Source: Rhodococcus sp. 14-1411-2a
GTDB lineage: Bacteria; Actinomycetota; Actinomycetes; Mycobacteriales; Mycobacteriaceae
Assembly (NCBI RefSeq): GCF_002259485.1
Contig: NZ_NPGA01000007.1
Span: forward strand, 1-64,000
Direction of reading: 5' to 3'
Length of the DNA: 64,000 bases
Part shown: piece by piece, positions 1 through 8,057 of the stretch
Numbering within the stretch: position 1 is the stretch's first letter
Layout of the letters: each line of letters begins with the position of its first letter
Position numbers and translations under genes: made by a program
Notes under the pieces: model-generated
Seen by the model: only the letters and a program-made list of their open reading frames with translations
The model's database searches: none
Told to the model about the DNA's origin: nothing

Positions 1-114
1 GTGGACCTTGTCCACCGCTGCCTCACCGGACGGAATCTCCGCAACCGCGAGACGTTTACGAAGATCGGCCAATTTACCCGCAGTGGTATGGATATCGGGT
101 TCGGTCGTGGTCAT
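1..114 (-). CDS. Acyl-CoA carboxylase beta subunit (AccD5-like), N-terminal fragment
   Basis: Only the first 38 codons lie in the window; the gene runs off the left edge. The ATG at 114 reads MTTTEPDIHTTAGKLADLRK and continues with GEAAVDKVH. The IHTTAGKLADL and GE.AV.KVH pattern is the hallmark N-terminus of actinobacterial propionyl/acetyl-CoA carboxylase carboxyltransferase (AccD5-type) subunits, which move carboxylate from biotin to an acyl-CoA. It lies 50 bp downstream of, and in the same direction as, the acyl-CoA dehydrogenase at 165-1307, so the two are probably co-transcribed. The substrate (propionyl-, methylcrotonyl- or other acyl-CoA) cannot be told from this fragment. Confidence 0.8.
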   Translation of the reverse strand, partial: MTTTEPDIHTTAGKLADLRKRLAVAEIPSGEAAVDKVH

Positions 115-164
115 GAAGGTGTCCCCTACGGTTGCTGTTCGGGCGTGTCGAATGGGTTCTGATG

Positions 165-1307
165 TCAGCTGGTTGCGAGCGATCGGGCGATCACCAGACG
201 CTGAATTTGGTTGGTGCCCTCGAAGATCTGGGTGATCTTGGCGTCGCGCATGTATCGCTCGACGCGGAAGTCGCGGGTGTAGCCGTAGCCGCCGAAGACC
301 TGTACCGCGTCGGTGGTCACCTTCATGGCCGCATCGGTGGCGATCAACTTTGCCACGGAAGCGTTGCGCGAGTAAGGAAGTCCGGCGTCACGCCGACGGG
401 CGGCGTCGAGGTAGGTGGCGCGAGCGGAGTCCACTGCGGCCGCCATGTCCGCCAATACGAAACCGAGGCCCTGGTGGTCGATGATCTTCTTGCCGAACGC
501 CGTACGCTCCTGGGCGTACTTCACCGCGTCGTCGAGTGCCGCCTGGGCGATTCCCACTGCTACAGCGGCGATTCCGAGCCGTCCGGCGTCGAGCGCGCTG
601 AAGGCGATCTGCAGCCCCTGCCCCTCCGCACCGATTCGCCACTCGGTGGGGACGTGCACGTTGTCGTAGTGCGCCGAGGTCGTCGGGACGGCGTGCAGCC
701 CCATCTTCTCCTCGGGCCTACCGAAGCTCAGGCCGTCGGTTCCGTCCGGAACGAGGAAGCACGAGATTCCCTTGGATCCTTCACCTGTTCGGGCGAACAG
801 GTTGTAGAAGTCCGCCACTCCACCGTGCGTGATCCACGCCTTCGAACCGTTCACCGTGTAGCCGCCCTCGGTCGGGGTGGCCTTGCAACTGAGTGCGGCA
901 GCGTCCGAACCGGCCTGCGCCTCGGACAACGAGTAGGCACCGATCTGAGCCCCGCCGAGCATGTCGGGAAGCTTGTCGGCTTTCTGTCGGTCGGTACCGA
1001 AGGCCATCACGGGATAGCAGGCCAGACCGTGCACGCTCACTGCAACGGCCACTGCCGCCCAGCGCGACGCCAGTTCTTCGAGGACCTGGAGGTAGACCTC
1101 GTACGGTTGGCCACCACCGCCCCATTCCTCCGCGTACGGCAGGCTCAGCAGTCCTGCCTCCCCCAGGGTGGCGAACACATGGTCCGGGTACGCCTCACGC
1201 CGCTCGTGATCGTCGACGATCGGGTCGAGCACCTTGTCTGCCACGTCGCGGGTCAGCGCGATGAGGTCGCGCGCTTCGGCAGTGGGCAACAGACGATCGA
1301 CGGGCAC
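165..1307 (-). CDS. Acyl-CoA dehydrogenase
   Basis: This 380-aa flavoprotein has the usual length of a short/medium-chain acyl-CoA dehydrogenase, which makes the alpha,beta-trans double bond of an acyl-CoA and passes electrons to ETF. Visible are the FAD-binding SEAQAGSDAAAL and KAWITHGGVADFY segments in the middle domain, the VQVFGGYGYTRDF helix, and the C-terminal QIFEGTNQIQR, whose Glu is the expected catalytic base. The start is GTG at 1307, preceded by a good GGAGGT ribosome site; the open frame continues to 1553, but that part is unlike the family and overlaps the operator region. It is probably co-transcribed with the carboxylase subunit downstream, as in branched-chain or odd-chain acyl-CoA catabolism. 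A divergent TetR gene begins 95 bp away and the gap carries its likely operators. Confidence 0.92.
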   Translation of the reverse strand: MPVDRLLPTAEARDLIALTRDVADKVLDPIVDDHERREAYPDHVFATLGEAGLLSLPYAEEWGGGGQPYEVYLQVLEELASRWAAVAVAVSVHGLACYPVMAFGTDRQKADKLPDMLGGAQIGAYSLSEAQAGSDAAALSCKATPTEGGYTVNGSKAWITHGGVADFYNLFARTGEGSKGISCFLVPDGTDGLSFGRPEEKMGLHAVPTTSAHYDNVHVPTEWRIGAEGQGLQIAFSALDAGRLGIAAVAVGIAQAALDDAVKYAQERTAFGKKIIDHQGLGFVLADMAAAVDSARATYLDAARRRDAGLPYSRNASVAKLIATDAAMKVTTDAVQVFGGYGYTRDFRVERYMRDAKITQIFEGTNQIQRLVIARSLATS

Positions 1308-1333
1308 GTGAAAAACCTCCGGGAAGTTCGGAT

Positions 1334-1393
1334 CAGTACTGCCGGATGATCCGCAGTACTGATGCACAGTACTGCACAAGGCGATGCAGTACC
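1334..1393. promoter_or_regulatory. Array of CAGTACTG operator-like repeats between divergent genes
   Basis: The palindrome CAGTACTG occurs at 1334-1341, 1354-1361 and 1367-1374, and a near copy (CAGTACC) starts at 1387. Start-to-start spacings are 20, 13 and 20 bp, so the sites form two 20-bp pairs. The array fills the gap between the acyl-CoA dehydrogenase start (1307, minus) and the TetR start (1403, plus). It is most simply read as the TetR binding region controlling both directions. A related site lies at 2018-2030. The repeats are seen directly; the regulator assignment is inferred from position. Confidence 0.7.
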
Positions 1394-1402
1394 ATCCCTG
1401 AT

Positions 1403-1984
1403 GTGAACGCACCCGTGACCTCGCATGCCACGGCACGCCGTTCCGAGCTCTTCGACCAGCTCGTGAGCCTGTTTCTGGCAGAGGGCTTCGCCCACCTGAC
1501 GCTCGACACCATCGCTGCCCGCCTCCGATGCTCCAAGTCCACGCTGTACACACTGGCGTCGAGCAAGGATCAACTCGTCGGCGGTGCCACAGTGCACTAC
1601 TTCAAGTCCATGACCACCCAGGTCGAGAACGCGGTCGCCGAGGTGGACGGCACCCGCAATCGCATCACCACATATCTCACCGCCGTCGGCGCAGCCCTGG
1701 AATCGGCGTCCGAGCAGTTCATGACCGATCTGGCGTCTCTCGAATCCGCCCGTTCGGTGTACGAGCGCAATACCGCGATCGCCGCTCGGCGTGTTCAGGA
1801 GTTGATCAGCGAGGGCGTGGCCAGCGGTGAAGTACGAGACGTGCACGCCGCATTCGTCGGCGATGTCGCCTCCTCGGTCATGGTGCGCATCCAGACGCGT
1901 GAGGTGTTTCGCCTGACGGGGTTGAGCGACGGCGACGCCTATCTCGAATTGGCGAAGCTCTTGACCGCCGGAATCGGTGCCTAG
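1403..1984 (+). CDS. TetR family transcriptional regulator
   Basis: The protein is 193 aa. The N-terminal helix-turn-helix reads from about residue 10 (RRSELFDQLVSLFLAEGF) through TLDTIAARLRCSKSTLYTL, the standard TetR DNA-binding layout with the recognition helix CSKSTLYTLASSKDQL. The rest is a helical ligand domain whose ligand cannot be predicted. I chose GTG 1403 because it starts just after the operator array and gives the usual short leader before the HTH; an upstream in-frame ATG at 1346 would place coding sequence across the repeats. It is divergent from the acyl-CoA dehydrogenase and 79 bp upstream of the LLM oxidoreductase. It probably represses both, with an acyl-CoA as a plausible inducer. 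Confidence 0.88.
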   Translation: MNAPVTSHATARRSELFDQLVSLFLAEGFAHLTLDTIAARLRCSKSTLYTLASSKDQLVGGATVHYFKSMTTQVENAVAEVDGTRNRITTYLTAVGAALESASEQFMTDLASLESARSVYERNTAIAARRVQELISEGVASGEVRDVHAAFVGDVASSVMVRIQTREVFRLTGLSDGDAYLELAKLLTAGIGA

Positions 1985-2017
1985 CCGGAGCCGGGAATGA
2001 ATCCACCTCGACACACG

Positions 2018-2030
2018 CTGCAGTACAGTG
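2018..2030. promoter_or_regulatory. CAGTACAG operator-like site upstream of the LLM oxidoreductase
   Basis: CTGCAGTACAGTG lies 34 bp before the ATG of the flavin oxidoreductase gene. It shares the CAGTAC core with the repeat array at 1334-1393, which suggests the same TetR protein also acts here. The match is to a single degenerate copy, so confidence is moderate. Confidence 0.45.
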
Positions 2031-2063
2031 AACTTAGTTGATCCTTCAACGAAAGAGCGCGTG

Positions 2064-3083
2064 ATGAAGAAGATCGGATTCTTGTCCTTCGGACATTGGT
2101 CGGCATCCCCACAGTCGCAGACGAGGTCCGCGTCGGACGTGCTGCTGCAGTCCATCGACCTCGCGGTCGCAGCCGAAGAACTCGGTGCCGACGGCGCGTA
2201 CTACCGCGTCCATCACTTCGCCAACCAACTCGCGTCGCCGTTCCCTCTGCTCGCTGCCGTCGGCGCCAAGACGAGCACCATCGAGATCGGCACCGGCGTC
2301 ATCGACATGCGCTACGAGAACCCGTTCTACATGGCCGAGGACTCGGGCTCTGCCGACCTCATCTCCGGCGGACGGCTGCAACTCGGCATCAGTCGAGGAT
2401 CGCCCGAGCAGGTCATCGAGGGTTACCGCTACTTCGGCTACGCACCCGCCGACGGCTCGGATCATGCCGATATGGCGCGTGAGCACACCCGCATCTACCT
2501 CGATCTTCTCGAGGGCAGGGGCTTCGCGGAGCCGAATCCACGGCCGATGTTCCCCAACCCACCCGGCCTGCTGCGCCTCGAACCACACTCTCCCGGTTTG
2601 CGTCAGCGCATCTGGTGGGGTGCCGGAACTCGCGAGACCGCCGAGTGGACCGCGCGCCAGGGTATGAACCTGATGAGCTCGACACTGCTGAGCGAAGACA
2701 CCGGTGTGCCGTTCCATCAACTGCAGGCCGAACAGATCGAACGTTTCCACAAGACGTGGAGCGATGCCGGCCACGATTTCGCGCCGCGAACGTCCGTGAG
2801 CCGCAGCATCTTTCCGATCGTCAGCGATCTCGATCGGGCCTACTTCGGCCGAGAGGGCACCGGCGAAGACCAAGTCGGCTACCTCGACGGCGGCAAAGCA
2901 CGGTTCGGCAAGACCTACGCGGGCGAGCCCGACCGGCTGATCGAGGAACTGGCCACCGACGAAGCGATCGCTGCCGCAGACACTCTGCTGCTCACCGTCC
3001 CCAACCAACTGGGCGTCGATTACTGCGCTCACGTGCTCGAGACACTGCTGCGCGACGTCGCTCCCGCCCTTGGGTGGCGTTGA
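2064..3083 (+). CDS. LLM class flavin-dependent oxidoreductase
   Basis: This 339-aa protein belongs to the luciferase-like monooxygenase superfamily: TIM-barrel enzymes that use reduced FMN/F420-type cofactors and often oxygen to oxidise aldehydes, alkanes or similar substrates. Family features are the N-terminal KKIGFLSFGHW strand, AAEELGADGAYYRVHHFANQ, the TSTIEIGTGVIDMRYENPFYMAED stretch and the SGGRLQLGISRGSPEQV strand. ATG 2064 follows GAAAGAG; GTG 2061 directly in front is an alternative. It follows the TetR gene in the same direction and carries a TetR-type site upstream, so it likely belongs to the same regulon as the acyl-CoA dehydrogenase. The substrate is unknown. Confidence 0.87.
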   Translation: MKKIGFLSFGHWSASPQSQTRSASDVLLQSIDLAVAAEELGADGAYYRVHHFANQLASPFPLLAAVGAKTSTIEIGTGVIDMRYENPFYMAEDSGSADLISGGRLQLGISRGSPEQVIEGYRYFGYAPADGSDHADMAREHTRIYLDLLEGRGFAEPNPRPMFPNPPGLLRLEPHSPGLRQRIWWGAGTRETAEWTARQGMNLMSSTLLSEDTGVPFHQLQAEQIERFHKTWSDAGHDFAPRTSVSRSIFPIVSDLDRAYFGREGTGEDQVGYLDGGKARFGKTYAGEPDRLIEELATDEAIAAADTLLLTVPNQLGVDYCAHVLETLLRDVAPALGWR

Positions 3084-3166
3084 TCACCTGCTGAGCAGCG
3101 GCGTTTGGCTTCGGTGAACGTGGGTACTGGCAGCAGGTTCACCCACCCCACCTGCCAGGAGTTCCC

Positions 3167-3973
3167 ATGCTCAAACGCGACGTATCCGCGCGCCTCGATG
3201 TAGACATCACCGCAGCCACCACGCTCGAATTCCAGATCGCAGTCGCACCGCACCCAGGTACGACGGTCACCGAGTCACTGTCCTTCGTCCTCGACGGTAA
3301 CCCCATCGAGGCCAAGGAAGTGAGCGGACCGCACGGCAACCGGATCCACGTCATGCCTGCCGACGTCGGCAATCTGCAGGTCTCGTACGACGCCACCATT
3401 CTGGGCAACACCACCCCGGCTCCGGTCACCGACTACGACATGTCGCTCTACCTCCGGCCGAGCCGATACGCCGAAGCAGACAAGTTCTACGGGTTCGCCG
3501 CGACCGAATTCGGCGACTACGCGGACTCCGAGGAACTGCTGGCGAAGATCTCCGCATGGGTGGGCGCACGTCTGAATTACGTTCCGGGAAGCAGCGATCC
3601 GATCGACGGAGCCGTCGACACACTGCTCGCCGGACAGGGTGTCTGCCGGGACTACTCGCACCTCGTGGTCGCCATGCTGCGTGCGGTCAACGTTCCGGCT
3701 CGGCTGGTGGCGGTGTACGCACCCGGCTGCGATCCGATGGACTTCCATGCCGTCGCCGAGGCGTTCGTGGGCGGCCAGTGGCGTGTTGTCGATGCCACCT
3801 GCCTCGCCCCGCGCTCGACGCTGGTACGAATCTCGGTCGGCCGCGATGCTGCCGACACCGCATTCCTGGACAACCACAAGGGTGCGATCACCCTGAACAG
3901 TTCGGTCGTGACCGCCGTGGTCGACGGCGAGCTGCCTCAGGACGACATCACCGAGCTGGTCTCCCTCACCTGA
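3167..3973 (+). CDS. Transglutaminase-like cysteine protease-fold protein
   Basis: The 268-aa protein has an N-terminal beta-rich region (residues 1-100) and a transglutaminase-like core. The catalytic triad is visible: Cys in GQGVCRDYSHLVV, His in MDFHAVAEAFV, and Asp in WRVVDATCLAPRSTLVRIS. The GVCRD.SHL signature is typical of bacterial proteins that act as proteases, peptidases or transamidases on peptide bonds. There is no signal peptide, so it is probably cytoplasmic. An AGGAG-type site precedes ATG 3167. It is followed by small stress-type genes but not clearly co-transcribed with them. The substrate is unknown. Confidence 0.87.
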   Translation: MLKRDVSARLDVDITAATTLEFQIAVAPHPGTTVTESLSFVLDGNPIEAKEVSGPHGNRIHVMPADVGNLQVSYDATILGNTTPAPVTDYDMSLYLRPSRYAEADKFYGFAATEFGDYADSEELLAKISAWVGARLNYVPGSSDPIDGAVDTLLAGQGVCRDYSHLVVAMLRAVNVPARLVAVYAPGCDPMDFHAVAEAFVGGQWRVVDATCLAPRSTLVRISVGRDAADTAFLDNHKGAITLNSSVVTAVVDGELPQDDITELVSLT

Positions 3974-4090
3974 TGTTCCGAGCGAACACCGCAGTGATAT
4001 GAGCTACATCACAGCGGCGTTTGTTTTCGGAGGCGGAAACCGACTAAGTATCCGTTACCAACAATCACAGCCACCTGAAAGGGCAACACC

Positions 4091-4261
4091 ATGAGCTTCA
4101 TCGACAAGGCCAAGAACGCTGCAGAAGACGCCATCGGCAAGGCCAAGGAGGTTGTGGGCGACGCCACCGACAACAAGGACCTCGAGGCCGAGGGCAAGAA
4201 GGACCAGGGTTCGGCAGGCGTGAAGAAGGTCGGCGAGAACATCAAGGACACCTTCAAGTAA
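4091..4261 (+). CDS. CsbD family general-stress small protein
   Basis: This 56-aa, highly charged protein reads MSFIDKAKNAAEDAIGKAKE followed by VVGDATDNKDLEAEGKKDQG, the classic CsbD repeat of AK.K..G...D....A.GK.DQ. CsbD proteins are small, helical, hydrophilic stress proteins, in Bacillus under the general stress sigma factor; their molecular job is not settled. A clear intrinsic terminator at 4281-4316 follows, so it is probably a single-gene transcript or the end of one. Its closeness to other membrane/stress small proteins suggests a stress-response island. Confidence 0.9.
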   Translation: MSFIDKAKNAAEDAIGKAKEVVGDATDNKDLEAEGKKDQGSAGVKKVGENIKDTFK

Positions 4262-4280
4262 CCACCCTCCATCACATCGA

Positions 4281-4316
4281 GTGCCGCCGATCTCGATGAT
4301 CGGCGGCACTTGCTTT
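4281..4316 (+). terminator. Intrinsic terminator after csbD-like gene
   Basis: A perfect 12-bp stem, GTGCCGCCGATC (4281-4292) and GATCGGCGGCAC (4298-4309), with a 5-base loop is followed by TTGCTTTT. Its position 20 bp after the csbD-like stop fits a Rho-independent terminator on the plus strand. Confidence 0.85.
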
Positions 4317-4357
4317 TCACTCCCACTTTTCCTCACACCAGAGAACGGATTCCCCTC

Positions 4358-4618
4358 ATGACCACATCGACAGACACGACCAAGGCCCCCAAGCGACGCG
4401 GCGGATTCGCCTCGAAGTTCGCCCTCCTGATCACGCTCGTCCTGGTCGCAGCGCTGGTGATCTTCGTGCTCCAGAACACCGTGCACACCACGATCAACTT
4501 CCTGGGTTGGAACTTCGACCTCGGCCAGGGTGTCTCTCTGCTCGGTGCAGCCGTCGTCGGTGCCGTCATCACGCTGACCGCGACCGCAGCGCTCAAGGTT
4601 CGACGCGCAGTCCGATGA
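4358..4618 (+). CDS. LapA-domain small membrane protein
   Basis: The 86-aa protein has a basic N-terminal tail (TKAPKRRGGFASKFA) and two membrane helices: residues about 22-42 (LLITLVLVAALVIFVLQN) and about 58-78 (VSLLGAAVVGAVITLTATAA). The VLQNT..T.INFLGW.FDL.QGVSLL pattern between them matches the LapA (DUF1049) family, inner-membrane proteins linked to envelope assembly in Gram-negative bacteria and of unknown role in actinobacteria. The next gene starts inside its stop codon (ATGA at 4615), so the two are translationally coupled. Confidence 0.82.
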   Translation: MTTSTDTTKAPKRRGGFASKFALLITLVLVAALVIFVLQNTVHTTINFLGWNFDLGQGVSLLGAAVVGAVITLTATAALKVRRAVR

Positions 4619-4842
4619 TCCCCCTGCTTGCCCGTAAGTACCTGTACCGCTACCTCGTCGTCGCGATCGGTCTACCCATCCTGGCCCGACTGCTGGCCTT
4701 CGCCGGTCAGAGCCTCGAAAAGCGAACAGGAAAGGACAACTTCGTGTCCAGAGGCCTGAAATCGGCCGGCAGATTCGCGCAGAGGCGAGCCGAAAAGTCG
4801 CAGGGCAAGAAGGCCAGGAACTCCGAGCACGCCCTCCGTTAG
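4615..4842 (+). CDS. Small membrane-anchored basic protein, unknown function
   Basis: A 75-aa protein begins MIPLLARKYLYRYLVVAIGL, with one hydrophobic segment (residues about 11-28), then a basic tail (SLEKRTGKDNF, RGLKSAGRFAQRRAEKSQGKK). The ATG overlaps the stop of the LapA-like gene by four bases, which strongly implies joint expression and perhaps a joint role in the envelope. I do not recognise a named family. The strongly basic, Lys/Arg-rich C-terminus could face the cytoplasm or contact nucleic acid or lipid head groups. Confidence 0.65.
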   Translation: MIPLLARKYLYRYLVVAIGLPILARLLAFAGQSLEKRTGKDNFVSRGLKSAGRFAQRRAEKSQGKKARNSEHALR

Positions 4843-4892
4843 GCCGGTCCACGGGTGCGTCGACCAGCAGCGCCGGCCGGCATGGCAAACGG

Positions 4893-5198
4893 TCAATGAC
4901 CCGCCGGGTCGGTGAGGGATTTGCCTTCCTTGGCCTTGACACGCTTGCGCTCCAGAAGGACCAGGGCAATCCCGGAGACGAGTAGCACCGGCGCGGCAAT
5001 GGCCCCGATCCACACCCACCCGGTGAATCCGTAACCTGCCGCGGTGAGAGTGAGACCGAGACTCACCAACGCCACTCCGATACAGATGTACCCGGGCCAG
5101 TTGCGTGTGTCGACGATTGCCTCACCCGCATGCCCGCGCGTCGTCCGGTCGTCGTCGGTTGCCCCGGCGTCGGCTTCGCTCGTGTTCTCGTCTGCCAT
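4893..5198 (-). CDS. UsfY-like membrane protein
   Basis: The 101-aa protein has an acidic N-terminus, then DDRTTRGHAGEAIVDTRNWP, then two membrane helices (about residues 37-56 and 61-81) and a basic end. The RTTR.HAGE..ID...WPGY pattern resembles actinobacterial UsfY, a small membrane protein encoded near the sigF stress locus in mycobacteria; I compare from memory, so the assignment is moderate. ATG 5198 is preceded by GGAGAGG. It converges with the small membrane-protein pair to its left. Its role is unknown; a stress-linked membrane protein is the best guess. Confidence 0.6.
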   Translation of the reverse strand: MADENTSEADAGATDDDRTTRGHAGEAIVDTRNWPGYICIGVALVSLGLTLTAAGYGFTGWVWIGAIAAPVLLVSGIALVLLERKRVKAKEGKSLTDPAGH

Positions 5199-5301
5199 GT
5201 GGATCCTCTCCGGATACGAACCGTTCGTCCCGTTCGAGACGAGCCGTCCGCGTCGGCTGCCCGCTTGTGACCGGCGGTAAACCTGAGATCGGATCGGATG
5301 G

Positions 5302-6093
5302 TCAGTCGTGCCAACTCACTGCCGCGAACGGGGCGCGGCTCGCGAGTCGTCCGACGATGCCGACGTGCGCGAAATCCTTGGCCGTCGCGACGGCGTCGAG
5401 CACGTCTGCGCCTTTCGCGAGCTCCGCGGTGATGGCTGCGGCGAACACGCAGCCGGCACCCGACACGCGCTCTTCGCCCACCTTGGGGGCGCGCAGCACG
5501 GTCAGTTCGGACCCGTCGTAGACGACGTCGACGGCCTCGTCGCCGGGCAGACCTGTGCCACCCTTGACCACCACGAAACGAGGCCCGAGGTCGGCGATTC
5601 TCTTGGCGGCTTCACCCAGATCGTCGACGGTGTCGATGGCGTCCATTCCGGACAAGGTCTGCGCCTCGAACAGATTGGGGGTGATCACGGTGGCCAACGG
5701 AAGGATCTCGCGCCGCAGGGCATTGTCGGTGTCGAGTGCGGCACCCGGCTCCTGGCCCTTGCAGATCAGGACCGGATCGACGACCACGTGCCGCCACGGC
5801 TGCAGGCGCAGCGACGCCGCTACCGTGTCCACGGTGACGGGGGTGCCGAGCATGCCGATCTTGACGACATCGAGATCGTGTGCGGCAGTGGCCACTTCGA
5901 TCTGATCGGCGATGACCGTGCTGTCGATGGGCACGAATCGGTGCCCCCAGCCCGCCTTCGGATCGAACGAGACGATGCACGTGATCGTGCCGACTCCGTA
6001 GACCCCGAGCCGCTCGAATGTCTTGAGATCTGCTTGCAGACCGGCTCCGCCGGTGGCTTCCGAACCAGCGATGACATAGGCGATTGTCGACAT
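5302..6093 (-). CDS. PfkB-family pyridoxal / hydroxymethylpyrimidine kinase
   Basis: This 263-aa ribokinase-fold enzyme starts at ATG 6093. SEATGGAGLQADLKTFERLGVYG is the substrate-binding N-terminus shared by ThiD and PdxK; PWRHVVVDPVLICKG and LPLATVITPNLFEAQTL are family blocks; and RVSGAGCVFAAAITAEL holds the GxGC anion-hole/catalytic region near the C-terminus. The enzyme phosphorylates either pyridoxal-type vitamers or hydroxymethyl-pyrimidine (thiamine pathway). The two functions are hard to separate by sequence, and this short single-domain form without a thiE or thiC neighbour could be a pyridoxine kinase. It appears to be monocistronic. Confidence 0.85.
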   Translation of the reverse strand: MSTIAYVIAGSEATGGAGLQADLKTFERLGVYGVGTITCIVSFDPKAGWGHRFVPIDSTVIADQIEVATAAHDLDVVKIGMLGTPVTVDTVAASLRLQPWRHVVVDPVLICKGQEPGAALDTDNALRREILPLATVITPNLFEAQTLSGMDAIDTVDDLGEAAKRIADLGPRFVVVKGGTGLPGDEAVDVVYDGSELTVLRAPKVGEERVSGAGCVFAAAITAELAKGADVLDAVATAKDFAHVGIVGRLASRAPFAAVSWHD

Positions 6094-6247
6094 GGCCTCA
6101 GTATGACAATCGCAGATCGGCACCGACGCGAGTGGTCGCCACGGGATTGGGTCCGGAGGTTTCGGGGCATACGTCGAAGTCGGTGCGTCTCATCGAGCAA
6201 CCGACGACACCGCGCAGTACATCGACTTCGAGCCCAGGAGTAGCGGA

Positions 6248-6266
6248 GCACGATCGGAGATCGTGC
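6248..6266. repeat. Perfect short inverted repeat upstream of SRPBCC gene
   Basis: GCACGATC (6248-6255) and GATCGTGC (6259-6266) are separated by GGA. The site sits 37 bp before the GTG start of the SRPBCC gene. No T-run follows, so it is more likely an operator or a 5' leader hairpin of the following operon than a terminator. No nearby gene is an obvious cognate regulator. Confidence 0.5.
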
Positions 6267-6303
6267 AATCACGCACAACGACGAGAGTTTCGGAGGCCGA
6301 ATC

Positions 6304-6741
6304 GTGCCCACCAGCAGAAATACGTCAGCCACCTGCGAGGACGTCTGGGACGTCCTGGCGAACGGATGGAGCTATGCGACCTGGGTCGTCGGCGCGTCCC
6401 GCATCCGCGCTGTCGACGGCAACTGGCCCGCAGTCGGCAGCTCCATTCATCACTCGGTGGGTGCGTGGCCTGCGGTACTCAGTGACGTCACGCGGTCGGT
6501 GGGACTCCATGCCGGTCGAGAACTTGTGCTCGAAGCCCGTGCACTGCCGTTCGGAAAGGCCTCGATAACAGTGCGACTGCATCCTCTCGCCTCGGGCTGC
6601 CGCATCGAAATCATCGAGCACGCAATCACGGCACCCTTCGATCTGGTCCCGGACCGGGTCCAACATCTTCTGGCGCATCCACGCAACGCCGAGGCGCTGC
6701 GCAGGCTTGCACTCCTGGCCGAGCGGTCCACTGCACCGTGA
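6304..6741 (+). CDS. SRPBCC family (START/polyketide-cyclase fold) protein
   Basis: The 145-aa protein begins at GTG 6304. SATCEDVWDVLANGWSYATW opens as in the SRPBCC fold (a helix-grip hydrophobic ligand pocket), and WPAVGSSIHHSVGAWPAVL plus the REL.LEARALPFGKASITVRL strands follow the same pattern. Its stop overlaps the GTG of the permease gene by four bases (6738-6741), so it opens a translationally coupled operon with a permease and a CrtI-like oxidoreductase. A lipid- or hydrophobic-metabolite-binding helper role is likely; the ligand is unknown. Confidence 0.8.
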   Translation: MPTSRNTSATCEDVWDVLANGWSYATWVVGASRIRAVDGNWPAVGSSIHHSVGAWPAVLSDVTRSVGLHAGRELVLEARALPFGKASITVRLHPLASGCRIEIIEHAITAPFDLVPDRVQHLLAHPRNAEALRRLALLAERSTAP

Positions 6742-8057
6742 CCAAGACCCCACTGCGACAAGCAGTTTCGGGAAAACTGCTGTTCGTGTTCATTCTCGGC
6801 GATGTGCTCGGTGCCGGAATCTATGCTCTCGTCGGTGAGATCGCGGGTGAGGTCGGCGGAGCGATCTGGCTCCCCATGCTCGTCGCGCTGCTGATGGCGC
6901 TGCTGACCGCGGCGTCGTACGCAGAGTTGGTCACCAAATATCCGAGGGCGGGCGGCGCGGCGGTCTTCGCGCAACAGGCGTACGGCAAACCGATGGTGTC
7001 GTTCCTCGTCGGATTCTCGATGCTCGCCGCGGGTGTCACCAGTGCGGCCGGGCTGGCACTCGCCTTTTCGGGTGACTATCTGGGCGTGTTCCTCGACGTG
7101 CCTGCCGTACCCGCTGCAGTGGTCTTCCTGCTGTTGATCGGGTTGCTCAACGCGCGCGGTATCACCGAGTCTCTCCGCGCCAATCTCGTGATGACGGTGG
7201 TCGAGGTGTCCGGGCTGGTCGTCGTCATCGCCCTTGCCGGACTGGTGTTGAGCCGCGGCGACGGTGTGCCCTCTCGCGTCCTCGAATTCACCGACGAGAC
7301 GACACCGACCTTGGCGGTTCTCGGCGCGGCTCTGCTGGCCTTCTATTCGTTCGTGGGTTTCGAGACGTCCGCGAACATCGCCGAGGAAGTCGAGGACGTG
7401 CGCCGGGTCTACCCACGAGCCCTCCTCGGTGCCGTCACCGTGGCCGGTGTGGTGTACGTGCTCGTCGGGCTTGCTGTGTCGACGGTCGTACCTGCCGACA
7501 CACTGTCGCAGTCCACCGGTCCACTGCTCGAGGTCGTCGCTGCAGCGGATGCCGGCATTCCGCCGTCGGTTTTCGGTCTGATCGCACTCGTCGCTGTCGC
7601 CAACGGCGCGTTGCTGACGATGATCATGGCATCGCGGCTGACGTTCGGGATGGCGCGCGACGGTCTGCTCCCCGGATTGCTCGCCGAGGTTCTGCCGGGT
7701 CGCAAGACACCGTGGACTGCCATCGTCGCCACCACAGCTGTCGCGATGGTCCTGGCCACCACCGGTTCTGTTGCGGCACTGGCCGAAACCGTGGTGCTCC
7801 TGCTGCTGTTCGTCTTCGTCAGCACCAACGTCGCCGTGCTCGTACTACGCCGAGATCGGGCAGAGACCGACCATTTCCGAACGCCCACAGCACTTCCCGT
7901 CCTGGCGCTGATCACCTGTGCCGTACTGCTGACCCAGCAGTCGGGAGCAACGTGGCTCCGCGCCGGACTGCTTATTGCGGTAGGCGTAGCGCTGTACTTC
8001 GTCGGTACCGTTCTGACCGGCAGGACCAAGACCGAGCAGAGGAGTACATCCCGATGA
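6738..8057 (+). CDS. APC family amino acid/polyamine permease
   Basis: This 439-aa protein has about 12 membrane helices and belongs to the amino acid-polyamine-organocation family. The N-terminal LFVFILGDVLGAGIYALVGE contains the GxG(I/V) motif of transmembrane helix 1, and YAELVTKYPRAGGAAVFAQQ, ALLAFYSFVGFETSANIAEE and MASRLTFGMARDGLLPG are typical family blocks. It likely imports an amino acid or amine by proton coupling. Translation is coupled on both sides: its start overlaps the SRPBCC stop, and its stop overlaps the ATG of the oxidoreductase. The substrate may be linked to that oxidoreductase. Confidence 0.9.
   Translation: MTKTPLRQAVSGKLLFVFILGDVLGAGIYALVGEIAGEVGGAIWLPMLVALLMALLTAASYAELVTKYPRAGGAAVFAQQAYGKPMVSFLVGFSMLAAGVTSAAGLALAFSGDYLGVFLDVPAVPAAVVFLLLIGLLNARGITESLRANLVMTVVEVSGLVVVIALAGLVLSRGDGVPSRVLEFTDETTPTLAVLGAALLAFYSFVGFETSANIAEEVEDVRRVYPRALLGAVTVAGVVYVLVGLAVSTVVPADTLSQSTGPLLEVVAAADAGIPPSVFGLIALVAVANGALLTMIMASRLTFGMARDGLLPGLLAEVLPGRKTPWTAIVATTAVAMVLATTGSVAALAETVVLLLLFVFVSTNVAVLVLRRDRAETDHFRTPTALPVLALITCAVLLTQQSGATWLRAGLLIAVGVALYFVGTVLTGRTKTEQRSTSR

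Noticed and set aside
1308..1553. Upstream extension of the acyl-CoA dehydrogenase
   Set aside because: It crosses the operator array and the TetR start; GTG 1307 has a good ribosome site and the family's normal N-terminus.
5257..5282. GTTT-N16-GGGCAG resembling a SigF/SigB-type promoter upstream of the UsfY-like gene
   Set aside because: The -10 element matches the GGGTAT consensus at only four of six bases, so it is not distinguishable from chance.
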